Source of the DNA: Trichomonas vaginalis G3
Lineage: Eukaryota > Parabasalia > Trichomonadida > Trichomonadidae
Assembly (NCBI RefSeq): GCF_026262505.1
Contig: NC_067203.1
Span: 25,649,411-25,713,410, forward strand
Direction: 5' to 3'
Length of the DNA stretch: 64,000 bases
Below the pieces are notes generated by a model. It made no database searches, was not told the origin of the DNA, and worked only from the letters and a program-made list of their open reading frames with translations. This document shows, piece by piece, positions 39,359 to 49,000 of the stretch (its first letter is position 1; each line of letters begins with the position of its first letter). Both the position numbers and the translations under genes were made by a program.

Positions 39359-40318
39359 TCAAACAGATTTCAGATACTTTTGTGTTTCTTCCTTTGCATG
39401 ATCTAAAGCTGTTTTCCCTTCATTATCTTTTGCATTTTTATTAGCTCCGATAGAGATCAAGTATTTGATTATTTCAAGTTGATCTTCACTGGCTGCAACA
39501 ATAAGAGGAGTGAATCCTGAATTATTTTTGGCTTCTTTATTTGCTCCTGAAGAGATTAGATATTTAGCTACATCGAGATGATTTCTCTCACAAGCATACA
39601 TAAGAGCATTATGTCCTCTATTTGTCGTTGCTTCAATATCAACTCCAATTGAAACAAGATATTTAACAACTTCTAATCTGCTATAATATGCTGCCCAAAT
39701 GAGCGGGTTCTTTCCACAATTATCCTTTGCTTCTTTATTTGCTCCTACTGATATAAGATATTTCACGACTTCAAGATGACCTTTATCGGAAGCCCAAATA
39801 AGTGGGTTCCATGCATAATTATCTCCAGCTTCGAAATCGCATCCGCATTCAACAAGGGATTTAACAAGTCTGGTATTTCCTGAATAGGCCGCTTGAATAA
39901 GTACATTTTTACCAAAAGTGCCTTCTCTCTTTTCCCAAAGCCCTTCTTCACATGCTTTTCTTATCAAATTTTGATTTCCTTTTTCTGAAAGTTCATCTGC
40001 CAATTCTTCATCCTTTTGATTGAGAATATCGATCAGTTCATCAAATAATCTCAGTTTCATGTATTTTCTAGCAGATTTTAGCAATTTAATTGCTTCATTA
40101 GAATCTTTTATGGAGATACTTGTATTTTTAGTGCATGTAATTAATATATCTGTATCAATTGTAGAATGGGATTGTTTAATAAGGTTAATAAATTCATTTG
40201 ATGTTAAATAGGCGTATTTCATAATGTGTTTGATGTCTCTGCTTTCAAAAATATCGAATAGAGTATTCTCTTCAATAAAATCTGTAATGTGGTTAGCTAT
40301 GTATTCATAGTTAAGCAT
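39359..40318 (-). CDS. Ankyrin-repeat protein (DUF3447 type)
   Basis: A 319-residue protein when started at the ATG at 40318 (MLNYEYIANH); an earlier in-frame codon is TTG. Residues 1 to about 120 form the helical N-terminal domain common in trichomonad ankyrin proteins (EYIANHITDFIEENTLFDIF). About six ankyrin repeats follow, e.g. GKNVLIQAAYSGNTRLVKSL and NPLIWASDKGHLEVVKYL, ending DHAKEETQKYLKSV. These proteins are protein-binding scaffolds of very large families in trichomonads. A TCATA initiator lies 15 bases upstream. The 3' third is duplicated almost exactly at 30560-30957. Confidence 0.85.
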   Translation of the reverse strand: MLNYEYIANHITDFIEENTLFDIFESRDIKHIMKYAYLTSNEFINLIKQSHSTIDTDILITCTKNTSISIKDSNEAIKLLKSARKYMKLRLFDELIDILNQKDEELADELSEKGNQNLIRKACEEGLWEKREGTFGKNVLIQAAYSGNTRLVKSLVECGCDFEAGDNYAWNPLIWASDKGHLEVVKYLISVGANKEAKDNCGKNPLIWAAYYSRLEVVKYLVSIGVDIEATTNRGHNALMYACERNHLDVAKYLISSGANKEAKNNSGFTPLIVAASEDQLEIIKYLISIGANKNAKDNEGKTALDHAKEETQKYLKSV

Positions 40319-40330
40319 TAGTGCATGAGA

Positions 40331-40335
40331 TATGA
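40331..40335 (-). promoter_or_regulatory. Initiator (Inr) of the ankyrin gene
   Basis: TCATA on the minus strand with A+1 at 40333, 15 bases before the ATG at 40318. It supports that ATG over the upstream TTG. Confidence 0.5.
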
Positions 40336-40496
40336 TAAAAAAAAATATAGTCGCAAACAAATAAAAAGCATAAATTAAACCAAATATCAGCTATTGTATC
40401 TAATCATTGAGGAAAAACTACCTAAACATAAAAGAAATGAAATCTGGTCATTCCATTATTAATATCTTCAATTTAACATATTTGTTCTTTTCGAAA

Positions 40497-40568
40497 TCGG
40501 TCATAGTGTAATGGTTATCATGTAAGATTGTCGTTCTTTTGATCCGGGTTCGATTCCCGGTGACCGAG
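40497..40568 (+). tRNA. tRNA-Asp (anticodon GTC)
   Basis: A 72-nt cloverleaf. The acceptor arm TCGGTCA/TGACCGA has seven pairs, with discriminator G at 40568. The D arm contains AATGGTTA. The anticodon loop is TTGTCGT with anticodon GTC, on a stem with four good pairs and one T-T mismatch at the base. The T arm CCGGG-TTCGATT-CCCGG is perfect and carries the B-box GGTTCGATTCC. A T run at 40570-40576 is a standard RNA polymerase III terminator. The CCA end is not encoded, as expected for a eukaryotic nuclear gene. It lies 40 bases upstream of the VPS26 gene. Confidence 0.93.
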
Positions 40569-40569
40569 C

Positions 40570-40576
40570 TTTTTTT
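40570..40576 (+). terminator. RNA polymerase III terminator
   Basis: A run of seven T's directly after the tRNA-Asp gene. Confidence 0.8.
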
Positions 40577-40609
40577 ATTTATTTTTATAAATTTGTGCAT
40601 TTTATCGAT

Positions 40610-41464
40610 ATGAGCGACGTAAAACCTCTTCGAATTGATATTAAAGAAATTCCTGTTCGCTCAAAATATGATCCATATAGAAGAGGAAAAGATCCTATCT
40701 TTTTTCAAGGCGAAACAATAAAAGGATCTTTTATTATTCCAAAATTCACAGATCAATCATCCATTCGCCATAAAAGTATTACCGTTAAAATAGTTAACGC
40801 AATACTTCTCCAACGGAATATTATTTCAAAGCATGATGTTGCTGTTAAAAAAATTGCCAAAGATGGAGTTTTAGATTTACCTTCTAGAATAGATTTTGAA
40901 TTCAAAGATGTTAAATTTGAAACACCTTCATTCCAAGGTTTTCGATATAAATGCAAATACTTTCTCGAAGCTTCAATAAATACAGGATTTTTAAATTCAG
41001 ATGTAACAGCTCACCATCAGTTTTTAGTATATGATACAAATACAGTAATTATTCAACGTCCACCTGTTTCTCTTCGAATTGAATCACCAATTATTACTTT
41101 TGATGTATTTTTCGACAAAGGAAGCTATTCAGTTTCAGATACTATTAATGGACAGATCGCATTCGGTTTGACAAAGGACTGTCCGCTAAAAGAAATTTAT
41201 TTCAATTTAATTATAGCAGAAAAATATAATGGAAATACAGAGGAAACACAACTAACACACTACCAAATAATGGATGGTCTTCCAAGACCTGGTACTACTT
41301 TCCCATTTACTATAAGTTTGGATCCATTTAAAATTTGTTATTTCCATGACGAAAAGAAATTACCCATTGTAACCGATTTCTTTGTTGAAATTCAAGTTTC
41401 TTCAAACACAGGAACTTTATTTATATCTAGACAACAATTTCCACTCTATTTTCCAAAAATTTGA
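40610..41464 (+). CDS. VPS26: VPS26-like retromer subunit (arrestin fold)
   Basis: A 284-residue protein started at the ATG at 40610; the in-frame codon 15 bases earlier is GTG. It reads as a complete VPS26: an N-terminal arrestin-like half with IDFEFKDVKFETPSFQGFRY (compare the family's YDFEFMQVEKPYESYIG), and a C-terminal half with THYQIMDGLPRPGTTFPFTI near 218-237 (compare AKYEIMDGAPVKGESIPI) and an ending like FISRQQFPLYFPKI (compare FKQQEIVLWR). VPS26 joins VPS35 and VPS29 in the retromer, which returns receptors from endosomes to the Golgi or plasma membrane. The protein is a little shorter than animal VPS26 (about 330), mainly at the C-terminus. A VPS26C/DSCR3-type paralogue is possible. 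Confidence 0.82.
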   Translation: MSDVKPLRIDIKEIPVRSKYDPYRRGKDPIFFQGETIKGSFIIPKFTDQSSIRHKSITVKIVNAILLQRNIISKHDVAVKKIAKDGVLDLPSRIDFEFKDVKFETPSFQGFRYKCKYFLEASINTGFLNSDVTAHHQFLVYDTNTVIIQRPPVSLRIESPIITFDVFFDKGSYSVSDTINGQIAFGLTKDCPLKEIYFNLIIAEKYNGNTEETQLTHYQIMDGLPRPGTTFPFTISLDPFKICYFHDEKKLPIVTDFFVEIQVSSNTGTLFISRQQFPLYFPKI

Positions 41465-42076
41465 AATTATTTTAGTAAACATTCATTTCATCATTAATTT
41501 TTAAAATTATTTTTGTCACTCTTGCCCACACTCTCACGCTTTGTGGTCTTTCGCTACCCTTAATTTTTCACATTATCGTAAAAAATCCTAATGAAGTTAA
41601 TGACGTGTTTAAAAAAAGTTAAATATGATTTAAAAAATATTTCAGTGGTGATGACATATGCGAGAGGTGTGATTTATTGACGTGAATGTGGAAAACAGAA
41701 ATGATGAGAGCACAGGAACGGAGTTATGGGGTCTCAAGTCAATGTTTTTTCGTTCACTCTATAAATCACACTTCACATACTACTAATATCTTAGTATTTT
41801 TTCATCAAAAAGTTTTCAATATTTTTTTCAAAAATATTATAACAAATTAACATAAATGAACGATTCTTCTAAGCCACAAAGAAGTACACATAACTAATGT
41901 ATTTCTTGTTTCAGTAAATCGTGCTTTAGAATCAAATTTTATGCTGCAAATCTGAACAAAAACAATGTGTTTATCGACACTTTTAATTTGTTATCCAAAT
42001 TTGTAATTAAATTTTGATGAAAAAGATGATTGGATAGCATACATTGTTGTAAAATATTTTGAATGTGAGGTGTAAA
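41465..42076. other. Intergenic region with a possible structured RNA
   Basis: About 610 bases between VPS26 and the doublecortin-like gene. The middle (about 41640-41785) is clearly richer in G and C than its surroundings and can form a long imperfect stem, listed separately. No open reading frame fits. Confidence 0.5.
41663..41775. ncRNA. Candidate structured RNA (stem with about 65-nt internal loop)
   Basis: GTGTGATTTAT (41667-41677) is the exact reverse complement of ATAAATCACAC (41761-41771). The match extends imperfectly on both sides to about 22 pairs (GAGGTGTGATTTATTGACGTGAA against TTCACTCTATAAATCACACTTC). The enclosed loop contains an ATGATGA box-C-like motif and the phrase GGAACGGAG. 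No CTGA box follows, so it is not a standard C/D snoRNA. Transcription is unknown. It could equally be a small foldback element. Confidence 0.3.
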
Positions 42077-42082
42077 TCATTC
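42077..42082 (+). promoter_or_regulatory. Initiator (Inr) of the doublecortin-like gene
   Basis: TCATTC with A+1 at 42079, 11 bases before the ATG at 42090. It is a good trichomonad Inr. Confidence 0.55.
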
Positions 42083-42089
42083 AAATTAA

Positions 42090-45000
42090 ATGAAAGGAAA
42101 GCAACAAAATAGGAGGCGTCTTCAGGATGTAGAGCAGCCTATTATTGTTCAACTTGCTGCAAATGCCAGGCCAATAAAGCCTATTCGAAAATATTCTGTG
42201 ATTTCCCTTGAAAAATTAAAATCTGATTGCATGGAAATTTTTAATTTCCCAATCGGAAATTTCTACTTTGAAGATGGCACTAAAGTAGAGTCACTAGACC
42301 AAATTAAACAAAAGCATGAACAAGAACCAAAATTAATTTTACTTGTTGGAAGAAAAGGAGAGAAATTCGCTCAAAAACCTAAGGAAACCAAGCTTCCATC
42401 ACATGAGATGCAAGAAATCAACGTTCAAGCTATGTTCAAAGAAGCAGATGCAGTTCAACCTGCAAAGCAAATCGAATCTACGGAAACTCTCGAAGATAGA
42501 GCAAACTTTTATGTTGCCTTATCTAAAATGTCAATGGCACAAGCTCAATTATATGCTAAATTTGCTGCATTTTCAAACATTAAAGATGAAGATCAAAATA
42601 AGCTTCCAGATCACGAACTTTATCGTAAGCAAATCGATGCAAACAGGCAAACATGTTTTTACAGGCAGCTTGTTGAAAAACGCATTTGTACTTTAGATTC
42701 TGTTTCTCCAGTCACAAATTCATTGACAAAATGGTCGATTGATCTCTTAAGTAATCTAGACTTAGAAAATATTAACATTGTTATTACAGGACCACGCTAC
42801 AGCGGAAAAACAATGACATTAAACAATTTATCCACTGTTTTCCATCGTAAACTAACGATGTGTGGCTTAGGAGGACAATACCTGATGTTACCACTTAATT
42901 TTGAGACCATACAATTCGAAATGGAGAATGAAATTTCATTTTTCAATTATATCTTGAATTCTACCTTTGATTCTCTCGGATACACATGTCCACAAGTACT
43001 TCCTATTGCAGAAGAATTACGCAAATTGCTTGCATCACTTCCAGATTCCGTTACAATGCGTAAATTACTTCCATTTGCAAGCAAAGTCAAAGGATTCAAC
43101 GAAGAACAGTTCGAAAAGCTCGGAAAGAGTATCATCTCAGCATTCCAGTTCAAGGAAACCAATGCAGCACGCAATGTAAGCAAACAAGGTGTGATTTTGA
43201 ATTCAATTTTGAATTTACCAAACGATATCGCAGCTGTTTTCGGTCTCAAAGGTGTTGTTTTCGTTATAGACCACATCGATATGTGTACACCAGAAGTTGC
43301 AGCTGTATTTTCTCCAATTTTGGATCAATCATCTTATTTCATTTCGGAAAAAGAGTCAGAAAAGTTCCAACAACTATACAGTCTCAATTCCGCTGTTTTG
43401 ATAGATGTAGAAAACATCTGCCAGCCAGTAGATCAAAAGACAATCGTCTTACAACATCCTTCTTTCGAAATTAAACAAGAAATGTGTAACGGTTGTCCAG
43501 CGGTTTTGTCACTTTTCCAGAAAACATGTGACTCCATTTCCAAGTTAACAAAACAGAAGTTTACTCGCAGAGTTAAGTTAGTGACTGACAGATGCCGAGA
43601 GAGTGAACTAAATTACGTTTTGTTGACATTAGCATTAGTTTTGAAAGAAGTCAATCAAACTAAAGAATTCAGTGACTTAGTTTCACAAATAAACGAAAGT
43701 CTGAACTTGAAGGCAACTGTTAATGAACCAGAGCAGAAACAGGAAGAACCAAAAGAACAAGAAGAAGAGAAACAAAAGAAAGAAGAAACAAAATACGAAA
43801 GAAAAAGAATTCCTTCTTTCGAAACATCAGGAAACAACAAAATTGCTCAAAATCTTCTTGAAAATTCTTCATCTTCTGATTCTAATGAAGAAGAAATTAA
43901 TGATGAACAAGAAAAGATTGATGCAAATGTCATAAATGATGAAATAAATGATCAAGACAAACCATTACTTTCAAGTTCTTCTGATAATGAAGAAAACAAA
44001 CAAAATAACAACAACAGCAAAAAACTTCTGTTTTCATCTGATGAAGAAAAAATTGGACAGAAAGAAGAAGAGAAAACTCCACAAAATAAACCATTGATGT
44101 TCTCTTCTGATGATGAAAATAATGAACTAAAGAAATCTCCTGTTCAACAAAAACAACCAATGTTTACTTCATCTTCATCAGAAGAAGAAGATCATGAAGA
44201 AATCAAACCTTCTCCAAAGAAACAAACTAAACCAATCTTTTCTTCTTCAGATGATGATGAAAAAGAACCTCCAAAGAAAGAAAAATCAGATGATGAAGAA
44301 GAAATCAAACCTTCTCCAAAGAAACAAACTAAACCAATGTTTTCTGATGACGATTTCGCAAAAGAACCTCCAAAAGAAGAAAAATCAAATGAAGAAGAAA
44401 TTAATCAAAAACAGAAATCACCAAAGAAACAAACTAAACCAATGTTTTCTTCTTCTTCTGATGATGATGATGATGAAGAAAAAGAATCTCCAAAGAAAGA
44501 TAAAGAAGAAGAGGTTAAACCAAAGAAGAAACAGACTAAACCGATGTTTTCTTCTGATGATGATGATGAAGAAATTAAACCTTCTCCAAAGAAACAAACC
44601 AAGCCAATGTTTTCTGATGATGATGAAGAAAAAGAACCTCCAAAGAAAGAAGAATCAGATAAAGAAGAAGAGGTTAAACCAAAGAAGAAACAAACTAAAC
44701 CGATGTTTTCTGATGAAGAAAATGAGGAAATTAAACCAAAAGATGAAGAAAAACATCAAAAGAAATCTCCACAAAAGAAACAATCACCAGCAAAAGGACA
44801 CTTGTTGTCAGACAGTGATGAAAGTGATGAACCTCCTCCACCAATGAAGAGACAAATGATGTTTTCTGATGACGAAGAAGAGATCAAACCAAAACAAAAA
44901 ACTCCAAAGAAACCAATGTTTTCCGATGATGATGAAGAAGAAATAATACCAAAGAAACAAGAAGAAACAAAGCAAAAGTCACCACAAAAGAAGCCAATGT

Positions 45001-45530
45001 TTTCTTCTTCTGATGACGATGAAGAACCAAAACCAAAACAAGAACAAAAGAAGAAATTACTTGATAGTTCAGATGACGAAGAAGAGGAAGAAATAAAGCC
45101 AAAGCCAAAGAAGAGACAACTTGATAGTTCTGATGAAGAAGAAATAAAACCAAAGCAAAAATCTCCACAAAAGAAACCAATTTTATCAAGTTCAAGTGAA
45201 GATGATGCAATTCCACCACCAAAGAAGAAACTTCTCGACAGCTCTGATGATGACGAAGAAATAAAACCAAGGCAAAAGTCTCCACAAAAGAAGAGAAAAT
45301 TGTCTGAAAGTGATGATGAAGATGATGTTCCTCCTCCAAAACAAAAATCACCTCAAAAGAAGAGATTATTAACAAGTTCTGATGATTCTGAAGATGATGT
45401 TCCTCCTCCAAAGCAGAAATCTCCAAGAAAGAAGAGTTTATTGTCTGATTCAGATTCTGATGATAAAGCACCTCCTCCACCATTGAAGAAACATGTTATA
45501 TCTGATTCAGGAAGTGGCGAAGACGTGTAA
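42090..45530 (+). CDS. Doublecortin-like / P-loop NTPase protein with charged repeat tail
   Basis: A 1146-residue protein of unusual build. Residues about 30-95 resemble a doublecortin (DCX) domain, a ubiquitin-like fold that binds microtubules: ISLEKLKSDCMEIFNFP, then FYFEDGTKVESLDQI and LILLVGRKGEKF. A P-loop NTPase follows with Walker A GPRYSGKT at 234-241 and a Walker B-like GVVFVIDHID near 388-397, as in AAA/STAND ATPases. From about 590 to the end the protein is a tail of alternating acidic Ser-Asp-Glu clusters and basic Pro-Lys-Lys segments around the core KPMFS(S)DDDEE, recalling Nopp140. The Ser clusters are good CK2 sites. It may be a cytoskeleton-bound ATPase; no known family with this order comes to mind. 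Confidence 0.55.
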   Translation: MKGKQQNRRRLQDVEQPIIVQLAANARPIKPIRKYSVISLEKLKSDCMEIFNFPIGNFYFEDGTKVESLDQIKQKHEQEPKLILLVGRKGEKFAQKPKETKLPSHEMQEINVQAMFKEADAVQPAKQIESTETLEDRANFYVALSKMSMAQAQLYAKFAAFSNIKDEDQNKLPDHELYRKQIDANRQTCFYRQLVEKRICTLDSVSPVTNSLTKWSIDLLSNLDLENINIVITGPRYSGKTMTLNNLSTVFHRKLTMCGLGGQYLMLPLNFETIQFEMENEISFFNYILNSTFDSLGYTCPQVLPIAEELRKLLASLPDSVTMRKLLPFASKVKGFNEEQFEKLGKSIISAFQFKETNAARNVSKQGVILNSILNLPNDIAAVFGLKGVVFVIDHIDMCTPEVAAVFSPILDQSSYFISEKESEKFQQLYSLNSAVLIDVENICQPVDQKTIVLQHPSFEIKQEMCNGCPAVLSLFQKTCDSISKLTKQKFTRRVKLVTDRCRESELNYVLLTLALVLKEVNQTKEFSDLVSQINESLNLKATVNEPEQKQEEPKEQEEEKQKKEETKYERKRIPSFETSGNNKIAQNLLENSSSSDSNEEEINDEQEKIDANVINDEINDQDKPLLSSSSDNEENKQNNNNSKKLLFSSDEEKIGQKEEEKTPQNKPLMFSSDDENNELKKSPVQQKQPMFTSSSSEEEDHEEIKPSPKKQTKPIFSSSDDDEKEPPKKEKSDDEEEIKPSPKKQTKPMFSDDDFAKEPPKEEKSNEEEINQKQKSPKKQTKPMFSSSSDDDDDEEKESPKKDKEEEVKPKKKQTKPMFSSDDDDEEIKPSPKKQTKPMFSDDDEEKEPPKKEESDKEEEVKPKKKQTKPMFSDEENEEIKPKDEEKHQKKSPQKKQSPAKGHLLSDSDESDEPPPPMKRQMMFSDDEEEIKPKQKTPKKPMFSDDDEEEIIPKKQEETKQKSPQKKPMFSSSDDDEEPKPKQEQKKKLLDSSDDEEEEEIKPKPKKRQLDSSDEEEIKPKQKSPQKKPILSSSSEDDAIPPPKKKLLDSSDDDEEIKPRQKSPQKKRKLSESDDEDDVPPPKQKSPQKKRLLTSSDDSEDDVPPPKQKSPRKKSLLSDSDSDDKAPPPPLKKHVISDSGSGEDV
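43860..45515 (+). repeat. Degenerate tandem repeats encoding an acidic/basic tail
   Basis: Some twenty imperfect units of about 60-90 bases encode Lys-Pro-Met-Phe-Ser, an Asp/Glu run and Lys-Pro-Ser-Pro-Lys-Lys. Several are close enough to imply recent expansion (around 44280-44720). They also create long antisense frames, which are not genes. Confidence 0.8.
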
Positions 45531-46001
45531 AGCAGATTAATCTAAACATTATTTTTATGTTAATTTAAATTTTTATTTTAATTTTTAATTCTCAGTAAAT
45601 ATTTCTTTATAAACTAAGATTGAATAAATAGGATTGAAACTATAAAGCTTTGATCAAAATGTTATCCAAAAGTATCAAGATGCATGAAATACAATAATAG
45701 CAACTATATATCAATACCTCAGGTATTCTCACAAGAAGCAATGCACCTTAATTATACTTTTTTTTCGTTAAATATTGATCAATAATGATAAAAGACTTAA
45801 ATCTATTGGAGCAAAAGTAGTTTAAACCATGATTTATTTATAAGCATTATAGAAATTTATTAATCATGCATTAAATTTTTCAAGAATGATTTTGTAGAGC
45901 AAAATTTTGCCGAACATTCTATGAAGGTTTTGTTTTTTATCATATGAGCTTTTTAATTTTGATGGCAGTCGCCTAAAGCACAGATACATTTTTTAGCACT
46001 G
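45531..46001. other. Intergenic region upstream of the TRRAP-like gene
   Basis: About 470 AT-rich bases with no gene, repeat or RNA signal apart from the initiator at its 3' end. Confidence 0.5.
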
Positions 46002-46007
46002 TCACTT
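46002..46007 (+). promoter_or_regulatory. Initiator (Inr) of the TRRAP-like gene
   Basis: TCACTT with A+1 at 46004, 14 bases before the ATG. One of the clearest initiators in the window. Confidence 0.6.
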
Positions 46008-46017
46008 TTGTGCCTAA

Positions 46018-49000
46018 ATGCAGGATCCCAAAGCTTTCATCCCTCAAAGGCCTTTGAAGCCTACGAAGGATGATGTGCTTGCTACTTTTATCCGGCAGAT
46101 TACATCTGATGGACCGATCGATCAGATGACTTTCCGAAAGATTCGGAACTTTTACTTTGAAATGCCTCCAAATGAGTTCGAACAATACTCAAAAAAGCCT
46201 CACAATCAACTCATTTCGACATTAAATTTCCTATTATTACATCCACAGACAGATCAAGCAAAAGCAGCCGAATATAAAAAGAAAATTACGAATATTTTAA
46301 GTCTTTTAGCATTTTTGAATTACAAATTTACCGATTTAACGAGTATGGAGATCATTAATCTCATTGCCAATCAAATTAAGGTATGCAATCATAAAGAACT
46401 TTGCTTATATCTCAAAATCGTCAGAAATTCATTCGAAAATCACGAAAAAGACTTCGAAAAAGCGAACAAATTGGCATCAGACTCCATCTTCCATGCCATT
46501 TGCCAAAGAATCGATGACTTTCTCGATCATTTTGAAACTCTTCAACCAGACGAATTCTTCCCTTTGATCACGATCATCACTATTCTTCTTACGTGCGTGA
46601 AATCTGTTGAATTGATGAAGAGTATTTTCCAAAAATTACAGCCTAAGTTAGAGAAAATTTTAAATTATCAAATTCCCGACGATTTTACTTATGCGAAGCG
46701 AGCAACTATACAATTACTCAAAGTTAAATGTGGTATACTTATGGGTAATGTATCCCTAAACAACACAAATAACCCGCAAACAGCGAATTTAATTGTAAAC
46801 ACTTACATGGACATTCTTATGCAGAATTCCGGTGTTGCATCATCACTAGTTGATGAAACAATCAATTCCTTCACTTACATTTTCAAACAAGACCAAGCCA
46901 GACGTCTAGATATTATTGCAAAGCATTTTCCAACGCTGACCCACTACAAATACTACAATTCCGAAAACTTCGTCATATACCACAGTCTTATACAGAATAT
47001 TTTAGAATACGCGTTCAAAAGAGATCGAAATGAAAAAATTACTCGGGAATCATTCTTAGTCAGCTTCTGCAAATACGATGCAGGTGTTCTACATTTCTCA
47101 ATGGTCCAATATTCCTCAAGTAATTTCAGGTTCGGCCAACTAATGCAGTATATCAGATTTTCCAACGACGATCAGCACTTAACAGCCTGTTTGTTCACAT
47201 TATTCTTCAATTCCATCGATACCGGATTTGTTGAAATGGCCGCCAGCCTTGCCAATCTCAAGTCGAGCGTATCGAAATCAAATGCAGTGACACAAGTCCT
47301 CATGCAGCTCTCCAACTTCGCCGATTGCTATTACAGACTACTTAAATACTTCCAGAGCTTCCTAATGAAGCTATTTCCACAAGATGAAGCCGAAAAACGT
47401 CAATTGCATAAACAAATTTCGACAAATTTGTCTTTGATTGACATTGACATCTTGTATTCATGTTTCCGACATGCTCTTATCTTTACCATGAAGTTCAGAA
47501 GCATGCTACACCATGGTTCAGAGCTGTTGCATATTCCAAGTCCTGTTGGAGATCCAGAAAAGAACTTGAAACAATGCACGCAAACATTGGAATCTGCGAA
47601 GAAATTCAGTAAAATCAGGCAGTATCATTTTAGTTCTGCCAAAGAACTTGTCAGATGTTTGTCAATGACAACACCGTTCATGATGGAGAATATATGGTAT
47701 TATTTCTTCAGAGATTTCTTTGGATTGGAAGATGAAGTGATTTTTGACTCATTTTTATTCAAAGAATTGATAAGAGATAACCAACTGACAGAGACATTCA
47801 TAAACTCATTAGTCAAATATTCTCTAAAAGAACTCAAAAACGGATATCAAATTAAACATTTGATTCGTTCTTTGAGTTATATCTTTGAAAAACTTGTCCA
47901 TAAACCTCCTCAACAGTTGATTGCAGCACACAGACCACAGGAACCGCAATACAATCCACAGCCAAGTCCTGATTTTATTAAGAACCTTTCTATCCCAGCG
48001 AACAGATTTTTGGAAGTTTGCAAAGATTTGGCAAAATCAAATGTTTATTGTCCTGATGTCCTTTCTTTGATAAAATCATATTACCAGTTCATGGAATACA
48101 TCTTAGGACAAAACAACAACCCTCTCAAGATCTCTGATCCTTTGGTTTCTGATATCTGTTCAAATGCTGATAATTGTAATTGTCCTTCAAAAAATTTGTG
48201 TGAATTCATTGAATTCTGTCAAAATTTACAAAAAGATTTTCTTAAATTGAGGGCAGTTTTATCGTCATTGATTAATGCATTGAAGAATGATATCAAGCAA
48301 CCATTAGCATTATTAAAACAATGCTTTGAGAGATATGAAAGCAATTTCTTATCCCATCCAATGATTCCTCAATTTTATTCAACTTTGTTGGTATATTTAG
48401 ACAACAGTTCTGCGGAAATCAGACAAGAAATTGTCAATTTCATTAAGAATATACCAAAGAATATAATTGAAGAAGTCATTTTCCCGTCTTTTAGTGTTAA
48501 TAACAACAAAACAATTGTTTTAGATGCAGAAACAAAACAAATAAGAGTTGATTTCGATTCATTTTTGCATGGATTGAATTGCGCAATGTCCGAATATCCA
48601 AATATCGATAAACTCTGGGAGATAACGAAACAGATTATCATTGATGTTTTGAATCAAACAGAGTGGACAAGCGAAATGAGGAAGAACTTCCAATCATTGA
48701 TATTTTTCATTTTGCCAATGCGTCAAAAGAATCAAAATCAATGTGATGATGTCCTCAAAACTATAATCCAGACATTTAATGAAAACATCTCCGCTTTGGC
48801 TCATGTTTTCACCGCTTTGTGCTCTTGCTTCCAGGATCCGCCTCATCATTTAATGAATTCAATTTTGGTAAATTTGAATACCAAAGAAAAAATGTCACTT
48901 TTTATAAATGAAATTGCGTTCATTAGTAGTTTACAGGTCTTCCCTAGCAAAGGTGTTTCTGAGACTATTTGCCATTTGATCATCTCGGAAATCAAAAAGG

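Noticed and set aside
40319-40360. Upstream extension of the ankyrin protein
   Set aside because: It starts with TTG and overlaps the initiator; the ATG at 40318 fits better.
41640-41785. Signal recognition particle RNA or C/D snoRNA
   Set aside because: GGAACGGAG resembles SRP helix 8 only weakly and lacks its flanking pairs; the ATGATGA motif has no CTGA partner.
44884-45483. 199-codon antisense frame rich in Leu, Val and His
   Set aside because: It mirrors the Ser-Asp-Glu and Lys-Pro repeats of the doublecortin-like gene; it is a composition artefact.
42090-45530. Origin recognition complex or other replication ATPase
   Set aside because: Only the P-loop is shared; the N-terminal DCX-like fold and the charged tail do not fit ORC proteins.
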